DNA of 64,000 nucleotides from JAWKTV01 sp041398905 (GTDB taxonomy: Bacteria; Planctomycetota; Planctomycetia; Planctomycetales; Planctomycetaceae): assembly GCA_041398905.1 (NCBI GenBank), contig JAWKTV010000004.1:248001-312000 (forward strand), in the 5' to 3' direction. The first letter of the stretch is position 1. Each line of letters opens with the position of its first letter. A program made the position numbers and the translations under genes. The notes under the pieces were generated by a model, which was given only the letters and a program-made list of their open reading frames with translations, searched no databases and was not told where the DNA came from. Of the stretch, positions 37,547 to 48,669 are shown one piece after another.

Positions 37547-39106
37547 ATGACCGTCCGTACCCGATTCGCTCCGTCACCCACCGGCTACATGCACATTGGC
37601 GGCATGCGAACCGCGCTGTTCAACTGGCTGTGGGCACGACACAACGGCGGGCAGTTCATTCTCCGCATCGACGACACGGATCAGCAGCGGAACGTCGAAG
37701 CCGCGCTGGCGCCCATTCTCGACGCCTTTCGCTGGCTGGGTCTCGACTGGGATGAAGGGCCGGAGGTTGGCGGACCGCATGGGCCCTACTTTCAGTCGCA
37801 GCGAGGCGCGCAGTACGGGGCGGCGCTGCGGCAGTTGCTGGAGTCCGGCCAAGCCTATCGCGACTTCGATCCGCCCGAGCTGATTCAGGCCGATCGACAG
37901 GCGGCCGAGCAGGAGAAGCGAAACTACCTCAACATCCGCCGGTCTTTGGACCTCTCGGCTGACGAGGTCGCCCGCCTGATCGCGGAGGGGAGGCCGCACG
38001 TCATTCGGCTGCTTGTCGATCGTGATCGCAAGGTGGCGATCGACGATGTAGTCCGTGGACATGTCGAGTGGGACGCCGCCCTCATCAGCGACCCGGTCAT
38101 TTGCCGGCAGGATGGGTCGCCCCTGTACAACTTCGCGACCGTCGTTGACGACGCGGCCCTCGAGATCACCCACGTCATCCGGGCCGAGGAGCACCTTACG
38201 AACACGGCGGTCCAGGTGTTGTTGTTCGAGGCGCTGGGCCACGCGCTGCCAACGTTCGCGCACATTCCGTTCGTCGCCGCACCGGGAACTTCGAAGAAGC
38301 TCAGCAAACGAGACCTCAAGAAATACAGCACCAACCCGCAGTTCAAGAAGCTGTTCGAGGCGGGCGAGGCGATTCTGTCGCCGCTGGACCTGGCGATCTC
38401 CGACGAGATGAACCCCGTAATGGTCGCGTTCTATCGCGAACTGGGCTTCCTGCCGGAGGCGGTGTTGAACGCGCTTTCCCGGCTGGGGTGGTCACTCGAC
38501 GACAAGACCGAGCAGATGTCGCTCGAGTTCGTGACCGAGCACTTCACGCTCGACCGTGTTGTCAAAGGCGCGGCTGGATTCGACGCGGACAAGCTGCTCG
38601 CCTTCCAGGAGCACTGGATGGGGCGGCGGTCGACGGAGGAAAGAGTCGCCGGTTGCCTGCCGTACCTGCTGCGAGCCGGCTGGCTGAGTGACCCGATCCG
38701 GGAAGATCAGCGCGAGTTCGTTGGACGTTTGGTGTCGGCGCTGGGCGATCGGCTCAAGCTCTTCGGCGACATTCTGCGTTACGACGAGTACTTCGTCGAC
38801 GACGATCAGATGCCTTTCGATGAGAAGGCGTTCGATAAGCGAATCCGCAAGCCGGAGGATGCGGTGCCGCTGCTTCGCGAGTACCGCGCGCAACTGGCCG
38901 CGGCAGAGACGTTCGACGCGCCGTCGCTGGACGCGGCGCTCCATGCGTGGGTCGAATCGAAGGGAATCCAGATGGGGCAGATCATCCATGCCTTGCGGGT
39001 CGCGACGACCGGCAAGCCAGCCGGGCCGGGCATGTTCGATTGCCTCGCCCTGCTGGGGAAGGAACGCTGCCTGGCGCGGATCGATCGGGCGATCAATGCG
39101 GTTTGA
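37547..39106 (+). CDS. gltX: Glutamyl-tRNA synthetase
   Basis: A 519-residue class I synthetase charging tRNA-Glu in the cytoplasm. The HIGH motif is in PSPTGYMHIGG (16-19), the KMSKS-type motif is KKLSKRD, and the family segments ILRIDDTD and HVIRAEEHLTNT are present. The C-terminal anticodon-binding helical domain (about 370-519) ends at RAINAV. The start MTVRTRFAPSP is the standard family start. It follows the rho terminator by about 110 nt. Whether it is discriminating or non-discriminating cannot be told from this window alone. The reading frame is intact throughout. Confidence 0.95.
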   Translation: MTVRTRFAPSPTGYMHIGGMRTALFNWLWARHNGGQFILRIDDTDQQRNVEAALAPILDAFRWLGLDWDEGPEVGGPHGPYFQSQRGAQYGAALRQLLESGQAYRDFDPPELIQADRQAAEQEKRNYLNIRRSLDLSADEVARLIAEGRPHVIRLLVDRDRKVAIDDVVRGHVEWDAALISDPVICRQDGSPLYNFATVVDDAALEITHVIRAEEHLTNTAVQVLLFEALGHALPTFAHIPFVAAPGTSKKLSKRDLKKYSTNPQFKKLFEAGEAILSPLDLAISDEMNPVMVAFYRELGFLPEAVLNALSRLGWSLDDKTEQMSLEFVTEHFTLDRVVKGAAGFDADKLLAFQEHWMGRRSTEERVAGCLPYLLRAGWLSDPIREDQREFVGRLVSALGDRLKLFGDILRYDEYFVDDDQMPFDEKAFDKRIRKPEDAVPLLREYRAQLAAAETFDAPSLDAALHAWVESKGIQMGQIIHALRVATTGKPAGPGMFDCLALLGKERCLARIDRAINAV

Positions 39107-39229
39107 CGGATCGACACTTCACCTTTGGCCCGCGATGGTTCATCGTCCGCGCGCCCGCTGAGCCTCCACCCGGCGAACCGCAGGTTGCCGATGTCCAACC
39201 GTCATCACCGGGCTGACGCGCGAACGGGG

Positions 39230-40822
39230 TCACCGCGCGAGCTGCACCGGCATTGCCTGCTTGACGGAGATCAGGTCGGTCTGCACTCGCGGATCGAACC
39301 GGCGATCACCCATCACGCCAATGGACTTGCCAAGATACTGTTCCAGTCCGACGCCATTGACGTCGTTGAGCACGGCGAGCACGCGGCCTTCCGACGTTGC
39401 CAGCACGAGGTAGACCCGTCCCTCTCCTGCCGGCATCTGCTGCACGATGCCCGCACCGGAGAACTGCTGCGGACCAGTCTGTGCCGACGGGAGGGCACCG
39501 CCCGCTGCGTTCGCGGTGGGGGTCGGCCCCAGGATTGGGCCTGTGGTCGCGGGGCCGGCTGTTGAGGCGCCGGCGAACTCGATCGCCGGTTGACCTGCCT
39601 GCTGCTCGAAAGCCCCGCCTGGGGACGATTGCATCTGGAGGTTGAGGAAGTGCTCTTCCGGCGTCAGCAGGGCCATCGTGCCGGGGTTCGTCGCCCCCTG
39701 CAACTGCTGCTGTATGGCGACAAGCTCGGCGTCGCGATTGGCGACAACGCTGGTGATTGCCTGAAACTCCCGATACTCGTTCCAGATGACCCGTTGCGGC
39801 TGCAGCGCGGCGAGCCGCTGCTGGGCCTGCGCGGCGACAATCGGCGAACCTGTCCTCCGGACCTCTTCGTAGCCGGCGATCAGATTGTCGAGATCCCACG
39901 CATCGGGAGTGAGCTGGCCGAGTTTGAGATAATGGGCGTCGAGTGCCGCGATCTTCGACTTGTCATCAGCACCGCGGCGGGGGCGTCCAATCGTCGAGAT
40001 GGGCGGAGCCGACAGAGCGGGGCCACTCGATGCGGAGCCGCTTGGCGGACCAACTGTCCCCGCGATCGCCGAAGGAGTCGGCAGTGCGAACGGGTCGGGT
40101 TCTTCGACAAGGTTCGCCACCTGCACGATCTCGGCGGCCGTGGTCCGCTCGGTGGGGATGGCAGGTGTCAACTCGGCCGCTTCCTCAAAGTCGTCTTCCG
40201 CCGTGGTGTCGCTGAGCATCGCGCCGCTGGGGATGGCGTAGGGGTCGGCATCGACTTGAGCACGGAGAGCCGCATCCACAGGGACGATGAAGTCCCCCTT
40301 GACCCAGCGGTACTCGAGTGCTGGCGGAGCGATCTGGAACATGTTGACCGGCCCTTGCACCGTCGCGACGGTTTTCTGCCCGTGAATTTGTACAGTGTCG
40401 CCATCGGCCAGTTCGCGGCCATAGAAAGCGTGGTCGTCGGAGAACTGACTGCCGATGCGGACGATCGCCCGCGGAGCCGAGCCGTCCGGCAGGCGAGCGA
40501 CGCGGACCATGCCGGTGCCGTCGCCGTTGTCGCGGACGAGGCTCGCTTCGATCCAACTGAAGCTCCCCTGCGGCGGATCAATCATGTACCACCCGCCGGG
40601 GTCGTGCCGACGCACGGTGACCGTCTCCCCCTGTTTCAGCCGGCTGGTCACGTAATAGCGTTGGCCAGGTCCGCTACGGACTTCAACATCGTCAGCGCGC
40701 ACGGTGGCCTGGTAAGGAAACTCCCGCACCTCGGCGGATGCGGTCGCCGCCGATGAGACGGCGACGACCAGCACCAGCAGCGAGTTGAGCGGACGCGAGG
40801 AGAGAGTGGTGAGGCGAGACAT
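39230..40822 (-). CDS. Exported SH3-domain protein
   Basis: A 530-residue protein from ATG 40822 (MSRLTTLSSRP). A signal peptide (LLVLVVAVSSAATASA) is followed by a bacterial SH3 domain at about residues 33-95 (VRADDVEVRSGPGQRYYVTS, GWYMIDPPQGSFSWI). Then comes a beta-rich region with a second SH3-like module (VARLPDGSAPRAIV), a Pro/Ser/Ala linker, a helical segment (AALDAHYLKLGQLTP) and another long Gly/Ala/Pro linker. It ends in a compact domain that includes LVLATSEGRVLAVLNDV. SH3 domains bind peptidoglycan or proteins; here a cell-envelope role is inferred. It is divergent from rarA. Confidence 0.75.
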   Translation of the reverse strand: MSRLTTLSSRPLNSLLVLVVAVSSAATASAEVREFPYQATVRADDVEVRSGPGQRYYVTSRLKQGETVTVRRHDPGGWYMIDPPQGSFSWIEASLVRDNGDGTGMVRVARLPDGSAPRAIVRIGSQFSDDHAFYGRELADGDTVQIHGQKTVATVQGPVNMFQIAPPALEYRWVKGDFIVPVDAALRAQVDADPYAIPSGAMLSDTTAEDDFEEAAELTPAIPTERTTAAEIVQVANLVEEPDPFALPTPSAIAGTVGPPSGSASSGPALSAPPISTIGRPRRGADDKSKIAALDAHYLKLGQLTPDAWDLDNLIAGYEEVRRTGSPIVAAQAQQRLAALQPQRVIWNEYREFQAITSVVANRDAELVAIQQQLQGATNPGTMALLTPEEHFLNLQMQSSPGGAFEQQAGQPAIEFAGASTAGPATTGPILGPTPTANAAGGALPSAQTGPQQFSGAGIVQQMPAGEGRVYLVLATSEGRVLAVLNDVNGVGLEQYLGKSIGVMGDRRFDPRVQTDLISVKQAMPVQLAR

Positions 40823-41041
40823 GGCGACCTGATCCACGGAGAAGAGCCGGGTATCGAGGAGTTGGGACGACGGACCACGGACGGGACCGCCGGAGGGGAG
40901 GGGATTCCTATGGGATGAGGCGGGGACCGGGCAACGTCGACTGCACAGGTTCGCGTGCGTGACGAACAGATTTGTAAGATTGTCCATCCTGCCAGCCGCT
41001 GGCGGGTGATGCGGGACGGGTGAATCGGGAGAGGACGTGGC

Positions 41042-42382
41042 ATGGCGGGACTATTCGATCAGCAGGAACAGCAACATACGGAAGCCGCGCAGCCTTTGGC
41101 GGCCCGGCTGAGGCCAACCAATCTCGACGAATTCGTCGGCCAGCGGCACTTTCTGGGAGAAGGCAAGCTGCTGCGGCGGATGCTTGCCGCCGGCCGGCTG
41201 CAGTCGCTCATCTTCTTTGGCCCGCCCGGCACCGGAAAGACGACGCTCGCCCGGATCGTCGCCCGCCAGATGCAGGCCCGCTTCGTCCAGCTCAACGCCG
41301 CTTCCGCCGGGGTCAAAGAATTGCGCGAGGTGCTCGCCGATGCCCGGGCGAGGCTCAAGCAGTCGGGGGAGCGGACGCTGCTGTTCGTCGACGAACTGCA
41401 TCACTTCAACAAGACTCAGCAGGACGTGCTGCTGCCAGATGTCGAAGAAGGAGTCGTCACCTTGATCGGTGCGACGACAGCGAACCCCTTCTTCTCGCTC
41501 GTCGGGGCACTGGTCAGCCGGAGTCAGATCTTCGAGTTCCAGGCGATCGAAGCGGCCGACATTCGCGGACTGCTGGACCGCGCGCTCGCGGACCGGGAAC
41601 GGGGGCTTGGCTCGTTCCGTGTCACGGCGACCGCTGAGGCGCTCGACTTTCTGGCGGAGGTGTGCGATGGCGACGCCCGGCGGGCGTTGACGGCGCTCGA
41701 AATTGGCGTCCGGTCGCTGGGGCCGGAGGATCGCCAGCTCGATCTCGCCGTGGCGCAGGAGTCAGTCCAGAAGAAGGCCATCCTGTACGACGCCGACGGG
41801 GACCAGCACTACGATGTCGTCAGCGCCTTCATCAAGAGCGTCCGCGGCAGCGATCCCGATGCGGCGATCTACTGGCTGGCCCGGATGATCGCGGCGGGTG
41901 AAGACCCCCGATTCATCGCGAGGCGGCTGGTCATCCTGGCGTCGGAGGATATCGGCAATGCCGATCCAAACGGGCTGGTGCTGGCGAACGCGGCGGCCGA
42001 GGCCACCGATCGCATCGGCATGCCGGAGGCCCGCATCATTCTCGCGCAGGCGACGACTTACCTCGCCTGTGCTCAGAAGTCGAACGCGGCTTACGTAGCG
42101 ATTGACGCGGCGCTGGCGGACGTGCGGGAGCGACGCCTGCTTCCGGTGCCGATGCACCTCCGCGACAAGAGCTACAAGGGAGCTGAACGGTTGGGACACG
42201 GGGCGGGCTATCAATACGCCCACAGCGGCGAAGAGGGCTGGGTTGACCAGGACTATTTGGGGGTCGACCGAACGTACTACGCGCCGACCGACCGGGGGCG
42301 GGAGGCGGAGTTCCGAGAACGGCTTGACGAACTCCGTAGCCGGCGGACGACGGGGGATGCCGCAGCGCACACGCCTGAATGA
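41042..42382 (+). CDS. rarA: Replication-associated recombination protein A (RarA/MgsA)
   Basis: A 446-residue clamp-loader-like AAA+ ATPase. Walker A is GPPGTGKT (60-67), Walker B is LLFVDELHHFNKTQQD, and sensor 1 is TLIGATTANP. The end carries HLRDKSYKGAERLGHGAGYQYAH and QDYLGVDRTYY, both diagnostic of the RarA/WRNIP1 family. RarA acts at stalled replication forks, interacting with SSB. The start ATG 41042 is the family start. Adjacent genes are on the opposite strand, so it is monocistronic. Confidence 0.96.
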   Translation: MAGLFDQQEQQHTEAAQPLAARLRPTNLDEFVGQRHFLGEGKLLRRMLAAGRLQSLIFFGPPGTGKTTLARIVARQMQARFVQLNAASAGVKELREVLADARARLKQSGERTLLFVDELHHFNKTQQDVLLPDVEEGVVTLIGATTANPFFSLVGALVSRSQIFEFQAIEAADIRGLLDRALADRERGLGSFRVTATAEALDFLAEVCDGDARRALTALEIGVRSLGPEDRQLDLAVAQESVQKKAILYDADGDQHYDVVSAFIKSVRGSDPDAAIYWLARMIAAGEDPRFIARRLVILASEDIGNADPNGLVLANAAAEATDRIGMPEARIILAQATTYLACAQKSNAAYVAIDAALADVRERRLLPVPMHLRDKSYKGAERLGHGAGYQYAHSGEEGWVDQDYLGVDRTYYAPTDRGREAEFRERLDELRSRRTTGDAAAHTPE

Positions 42383-42423
42383 AGGGCAAGCGAATCGCTG
42401 GCGAGCCCGGCTGCCGAATCATG

Positions 42424-45400
42424 CTACACGCGGGATTTGCCCACCCACCGCTGGGCGAGCTGCCGCAGTTCGTCGTGTCCGTTGCCGTTGGCTTCGCCGG
42501 CGAAGTAGGTGCGTTCGATCTGCGAAATCGTCGATGACAACTCCTGTTGCTCCTGCGGATTGAAGCCGTTCCTGGCCTCGACCTCGCGGAGCATGGTCAG
42601 CAGATTGAACGGCGTGATCCGTTCGGGAAGCTGTTGACTGACGGGCACATCATCCACGGCGGTACCCCGCAGTAACCTCCAGAACACACCCCCCAGCGCG
42701 AGCACCACCAGCCCGCCGGCCAGCCAGTAGGGCCAGGTCGCCTTCACTTCGCCGTACTCGCGTTCGAGTGAGACGACTTGCTCGACCGACTTGAGATCGG
42801 CGTCCTCGTAGCGAAGCCAGGAATTCTCGGCGACATCTCCCTTGGGCTGCGGGAAAGTGAAGCTGGTGGGGATCGCTCCCAGATCGTCGCGACCCACGTA
42901 GTGGATTGTCGCCAGCCGCTCGGAAAGAATGGCCGGCTCGCTGCTCTCGTCGTCGAACTTCGAGACCAGCAAACCTTCGTCCTCGATTTGGGCAACCGTG
43001 AAGTCGCTTTGTCCGATCGTCAGCAGTTCCTCAATCTCCGGAACGAGACCATTGGCGGTCACCTTGACCTCCAGCAGCAGTTTGCCTTCGGCGGCCTGTC
43101 GTTCGTCCAGTGTTTGGGTGATGCGGACGTTGCCGTAGGGGCGAACGGGTGGATTGTCGCCGGTGACGTCGATCTGCACGGGGGATGAGACGACGGGCAG
43201 CACCGCGAAGCCGGTGGTGTCGAGGAAGTCGAGGTCGATCTTCAGGGCGGGCAGTTTGTCGATCTCCGGTCCTTTCGGTTCCAGCAGCAGGTACGCATAG
43301 GGCGTGACGCGCCAGCCGTACTCGGCATCGGCCCTTGAGTGAACTTCAGGGTCCTCGAAGGTGATTGACAGCACGTCGAAGTGATCGCCGAGGGCGGTGC
43401 GGGCCGACTCCTCGAACTTGTCGCGGTAGTTCTCCAGCGGACGGCCATAGTTCCAGGCGAATGACATCGAGTTCTGGTTCTGCAGGTATTTTCCGAACCC
43501 GCCCGACTCGCGCTCGATTTCGATGGTGTGCCGCAAATCGACGAAGACGCCAAACGGCTGGTTGCTGCCGACCTGTGGGGGGCCATCGAGACGAGTGACG
43601 AGTTCGATCTCGGTGACGAGATCGGAGTAGTAGTCGTAGACCTTGCGGGCCTCGGCGGCACGCTCGTTATCGGCCACGATCTCGAAGCCGGCTTTGAGGT
43701 AAGGGAACTTCATCTGCGGCTTGAGGCCGCTCATGCGGGTGAACAGCGAATTGGCGAACAAGCCCATGTGGTGTTCGGCCGCTTCGCCTGGCAGCGCCTC
43801 GATCGCCGCGCGAATCAGCGCGGGCTGGCGGGGATCGGCGACCGACTTGTCATCGATGCCGCTGATGTCACTCGCTCCCAGGCCCGCGTAGAACCATTGC
43901 TCATAGACCGTCGCTTCCTGCTCGTCCTGCTTGAGGTCCGCAACCTCGTCGGCATAGGCCTTTGCGGCCGCCTCGAAAAGCTGCATGGTTGTGAGCCGCT
44001 CGTCAGCAAAGTCCGAACTGGGCGCGAGCTGGTTCTTGTAGGTCGTCAAATCGAGTTGAAGGGCCGCGAGCGCGACGATGAGACGCCAGTCATCAGGGTG
44101 CTGCTCGACGCCGCGCATGGCCGTTTGCAGCGCGGCGTCGTACCCCTTCAGCACCTCCGTCTGAATATCCTCCTGTCGCCGCTTGGTCTTGGCCTGCTCC
44201 TGCACGGCGGGCAATCGCCAGACGCCGCCGAGATTGGCCCGCATCTGGGTGAGCAGTTGGGCGAGCAGCTCCGGTTCAAGCTGATCGACGCCGCCGAACA
44301 CAGCCTGGATCGCATCGAGCTTGTAGACCTCGGCCGAGGAGTGGCAGGACGTAAAGGCGTTCGCGATGGCGGACTCGTCGAGGTCTTCGAGCTTGAGCGC
44401 GAATTCGTTTTACCCAGCCGGCAAGCTCCTCGATGTTCCGCTCCTGCTTGGATCGGGTGAGCGGGATGCCGTTCGCTCGGGAATCGAACCCGAACATGTA
44501 CATGTAGCTGTTGGTGTAGCGGCTGTTGGAGTTCGGGTCGTGGTTGCGGGTCCAGGTCTGAATGAACTCGTTCACCAACTCGACAGCGTCGTCGGGATAG
44601 CTGGGAGCGAGCTGCTCAATGAACGGGAAGGCCGCCTCTTCCTCGGAGATCTTGAGGTACAGCTTCGCCTGAAAGCGATGGAAGGCGGGATGCAGTTCCT
44701 CGCTGACAAAGCCGAGCCACTTCTCGTCGGGCACAACCTTCAGCAGCTCGGCGGATCGAATCGGCCGCGGGGCATCATCGTTACCCCCGTAGTAGTAGTC
44801 CTCGTCGAGGTTCTGCTCCATAAAGAACATGTTGCCCCACGAGTCCCGCTGCATCATCGGACCCCGACCAATTGAGCGGTCGTACATCTGCGAGACCTCT
44901 GCCTCACGCAACCAGCCGGCTGCCAGCAGTTGCAGCGTCGATCGCCACTGTTCCGCCTGCTCCGGCGCCTTTGACAACAGCGCGTTGACGACCGCTTGCT
45001 GCACCTTGAGGTCGTTGAGTCGTTCCGCGGGCTGGTGCATTTGCGAGAGCAGCGCGTTCGCGTTGCGGCTGCCGGTCGTGGCGATGATCTCCATGCCGAG
45101 CGCAGGGTCCGTCTCGAAACTGGTGGCCAACCAGGCGGCGCCCAACTCGTCCCGCAGCTTGGGCACCATCGCGAGCATCATTTGCAATGCTTCGGCCTTA
45201 AACTTTAACTTCGCGGAATCGAAGCCGCGAATCGGCAGCAGCCGCTCCCAGGCCTCTTCCAACAGGACCGGCTTCCCCTCCTGCGCGTATTCCCGGCCCT
45301 TGGACTTCGCCAACAACAGCAAGACTTCGGCATCCTCCTCGGCGAGGGCCTCCTCGAACGTCGGCAGGAACTCGTCCAGGTCTTCGAGCAGCGATACACC

Positions 45401-46453
45401 CGCCAGCAGCCAGATCACCTGATGTTGACTCAGCGACTGTTCTTCGGCCGGCTTCGCGACTTCGTGGCGAAATCGGGCGACGATGTCGTCGCGCGCGGTC
45501 CCCTGCTGAATCGTCATCTGCAACAGGGGAATCAGTCGCTGCGTTGCCTCCTGATCGAGTTCGACAGGCGATGCATTCGCAATGCCGATCAGGTCGTCCA
45601 GTGAGATGCGATTGACTTCACCGGGAGCCAGACCAGGGGCCGCCGGCTGCTCAGGTGTCGCGGCCAGTGAGGTGACCATCTGCTGATAACCCGCCCGCGA
45701 CTCTGACTTCTTGAGCGTCGCGAAGTACTCGCGAACCTGGCCCCATTCACCGAGCGTCACCTGACGCTGCAGCGCTTTGATCTCCGCTTCGATGGCATTG
45801 AGTTCCTCGGCCTGTTTTCGCGCCTCCGCCTTGGCCTTCGCGGCTTCCTCATCGGCCGCGGCCTTCGCTTTCGCCGCCTGGGCGGCGGCTTCGTCCTGTG
45901 CGGCGGGCGTGCCGGAGTCCGATGGTTGATCGATTCGTTCCGGCTGCGCCGTGGCGTCTGGGGCTGCCGGTTCGGTCGCCTCGGCGGACGGCGTGTCCGG
46001 GGAGGCTGCTGCGTCTTCCGCCCGAGCTGCTTCTTCCTTCTCTTCGGCTTGCTCCGCCTTGGCGCGCTGCTTCGCCGCTTCCTCTTCGGCCTTTCGTTCC
46101 GCCTCCAACTGCTCGGCGAGGCCGGACCAGACACGGAGGATGGTCGATGGCCGGCGGTCGTAGGTGGCAGCCTGAAGTTTCTCCAGGCGTGGCGAGGGCT
46201 GTTGGTCCTGAGCTGCCGCTTCATCGTCGCCGGCTTCTTCGCCATTGGTGGCGTCGTCGTCTCCAATGACCGTCGGTTCACCTTCCTCCCCGACGGCGAT
46301 CGTCGTTACTCGAACCGTACCGTCGGCGGTTCGCACAACGACCTTGGCATTGCCTTGGGCGCGAGCCACCGAGATGCTACCGCCGATCAAAGCCACCACC
46401 GCGACGAGCAGCCACTTGATCGCGGGGAGTTGTCGAATCAGGTCGAGCGGCAT
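42424..46453 (-). CDS. Very large exported/envelope protein (about 1,340 residues), frame break near 44405
   Basis: Read as two overlapping frames joined near 44405-44414. The N-terminal part (from ATG 46453) has a signal peptide (LLVAVVALIGGSISVARA), an acidic stretch and 150 residues of Ala/Glu/Lys coiled coil. A long all-helical, TPR-like region follows (LLLLAKSKGREYAQ, ALQMMLAMVPKLRDEL). At GWVK the literal frame turns Arg-rich, while the other frame continues as NEFALKLEDLDESAIANAF and runs on with helical repeats, then a beta-rich region and one membrane helix near 42680-42720 (WLAGGLVVLALGGVFW) with a cytoplasmic tail. An A-run (GTAAAACG) at the join fits an indel. A TPR-rich, single-pass protein facing outward; no characterised homologue recognised. 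Confidence 0.6.
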
Positions 46454-47089
46454 GGCGTATCTCTGTGTTCAGAGCAAGGGTTGTTTCAACCGTTGCAAGA
46501 CGTGTGTCGCGAGCAGTGTTCCGCGACGTCGTTTGAGCATACCGCCCGCCCCTCAGCCGCTGCCAGCCTGCCGGGCCTTCCGGCAGGCAGCGGGGGCAGT
46601 TGCTGGTTGGTGGGGGATGCGCAGGCGCCGGTGCGGACATGTCACAGTCTCGGCGGCACGGACAGACCTGTGAGCCCACGCAGAACCTCTGGCGAGCCGG
46701 CGTGCATCAGCACCCGGACCGGCGCGACGGCCTACGGCACTGCCGAGACGGCGCTGCATGATTCACCGACGATGTCGTCGGCACCTCACGGCCACCGGCT
46801 CGCCAACGCGGATGGCAATCCCGCAGCCCCACCACTGGCCGAATGCACCGAAGTCAGCGTGCGGTGGAGCCCCCACCATGGATTGTGCTGGATCTCCGCT
46901 GAGTGCCGACAGGGAGGCAGGCGTGAGGCGATTCGCGACGGGAGTCACGAGCGTTCGAACCGATGATGCTCGAAGTCAGAATTTCTCCGATTCGCCACTG
47001 GAGGATTGCCGCTGGGCATGGTACAACGCGGCGGATTCGCCTCGTAGGGAGTTCGGGCGAGGGTGCGACTGAACGCAGGGAAGTCAACG
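46454..47089. other. Divergent interval with a 9-bp hairpin
   Basis: About 635 bases between the large envelope gene (minus) and the histidine kinase (plus). A perfect stem GCCTGCCGG/CCGGCAGGC (46566-46574 and 46580-46588) with a 5-nt loop is present. There is no T-run. No coding signal was seen. Confidence 0.5.
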
Positions 47090-48619
47090 ATGAAAGCTCG
47101 ATATCGCGAAGCTTTACACGGTTACACTTTCGCGATCGGAAGTACGATCGCCGCCACTTGGTTCCGGCTGCTGCTTGAGCCGCTCGTGGGTGACCGGGTT
47201 CCGTTTGGACTCTACTTCTTGTCGGTGCTGCTGACGGCGTGGATCGGGGGAATCGGTCCGTCCGTGGCCGCGCTCGTGCTGGGCGTGCTGGCCGCGGCGC
47301 ACTTCATCATCCCACCGGATGGCAGCTTGCTGGTCGAACATCCGGCGGACATGTTCGCGCTCGTGGTCTACTCGATGGTCGGCGCCGTACTGATCGCGCT
47401 GTTTCATCAGATCACCGGCAATCAGAAGTTCGCGGACCGTCAATCCAAGGAGAACGAGCAGCTCGCCGCGCGGTTGAAGGACGCCGATCGGTGCCGCGAG
47501 GAGTTCATGGCGTTGCTGGCGCACGAGCTGCGGAATCCCCTGGCACCGATCCGCACCGGTCTGGAACTCCTGGAACGCAAGGGGTTGGACCCGCGACGTG
47601 AAAAGTCGATCCGCAAGTCGATGCGTCGACAGTTGGAGCAACTCGTCCGCATTGTGGGCGACCTGCTGGATGTTTCGCGGTTCCATCGAGGTCACCTGGA
47701 ACTGAAGTGCGAGACGATCGACCTGTCGCGTGTGATTGACATGGCGGTTGAAACGGTGCAGCCCAGCGCTGACGAGCAGGAGCACAAGCTGAAGTTCCAT
47801 CGCCCCCGTGACCCGGTCTACGTTCATGGCGATCACCTTCGGCTTACGCAGGTCGTCTCCAACCTGCTGGGGAACGCGGTGAAGTACACGCCGCGGGGCG
47901 GAAAGATTCAGATCACGCTCGAGTCCACCGGCCGCGAAGCCTGCCTGCAGGTGATCGACAACGGCATCGGCATCGCCCGCGACGCTCAATCCCGCATCTT
48001 TGATATCTTTACGCAGGCGGACACCACGAACACCCGCGAGTACGGCGGGCTGGGACTGGGCCTGGCGATCGTCAAATATCTGGTGGCGATGCACAACGGC
48101 ACGGTTGACGTGCACAGTGAAGGGCCCGGTCGCGGCACGCGATTCTGGATCACCATGCCGGTTGCACCGCCGCCGAAGTCGCCACTGGCGGACAGCGGCG
48201 AGTTCGACATCAGCCAGACGGTCGTGCTGCCCCCGGGAACGCGGGTGCTGATTGTGGATGACAACCACGACGCGGCCGAAACGCTGGCCTCGGTACTGGT
48301 GTTTGAAGGGTTCGCGACCTTTCAGGCGGCCGACGGGCCTTCCGCGCTGCAGAGCTTCGACAACTTCCAGCCCCAGATCGTGTTGTTGGACCTTGGGATG
48401 CCAGGGATGGACGGGTACGAGATCGCCCGGTGCATGCGACGAAGAACATCGACGCTCCAGCCGCGAATCATCGCCGTGACCGGCTGGGGGGGCGATGACA
48501 TTCGCCGCCGTGTCATGGAGGCCGGGATGGATCACCATCTCGTCAAGCCGGTCGACATGGGCGAGTTGCTGCAAGTGATTTCCGGCGCGTCCAACGAGCC
48601 GCCGCTCGTGACGCGGTAG
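47090..48619 (+). CDS. Hybrid histidine kinase/response regulator (DUF4118)
   Basis: A 509-residue protein from ATG 47090 behind AGGGA. Residues of about 10-105 form a DUF4118-type four-helix membrane domain, as in KdpD (WIGGIGPSVAALVLGVLAAA). A coiled linker leads to the HisKA box with His145 (FMALLAHELRNPL), then the HATPase boxes QVVSNLLGNAVKY, VIDNGIGI and GGLGLGLAIVK. A C-terminal receiver domain begins near residue 385 with Asp434 (LLDLGMPGMDGYE) as acceptor. No cognate regulator adjoins it, so downstream partners are unknown. The DUF4118 domain alone may sense membrane or envelope state. Confidence 0.9.
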   Translation: MKARYREALHGYTFAIGSTIAATWFRLLLEPLVGDRVPFGLYFLSVLLTAWIGGIGPSVAALVLGVLAAAHFIIPPDGSLLVEHPADMFALVVYSMVGAVLIALFHQITGNQKFADRQSKENEQLAARLKDADRCREEFMALLAHELRNPLAPIRTGLELLERKGLDPRREKSIRKSMRRQLEQLVRIVGDLLDVSRFHRGHLELKCETIDLSRVIDMAVETVQPSADEQEHKLKFHRPRDPVYVHGDHLRLTQVVSNLLGNAVKYTPRGGKIQITLESTGREACLQVIDNGIGIARDAQSRIFDIFTQADTTNTREYGGLGLGLAIVKYLVAMHNGTVDVHSEGPGRGTRFWITMPVAPPPKSPLADSGEFDISQTVVLPPGTRVLIVDDNHDAAETLASVLVFEGFATFQAADGPSALQSFDNFQPQIVLLDLGMPGMDGYEIARCMRRRTSTLQPRIIAVTGWGGDDIRRRVMEAGMDHHLVKPVDMGELLQVISGASNEPPLVTR

Positions 48620-48669
48620 GAGTACCACCAACAACCCGGCGTCACTCGCCCGCTCAGCGGGAGATCGCA

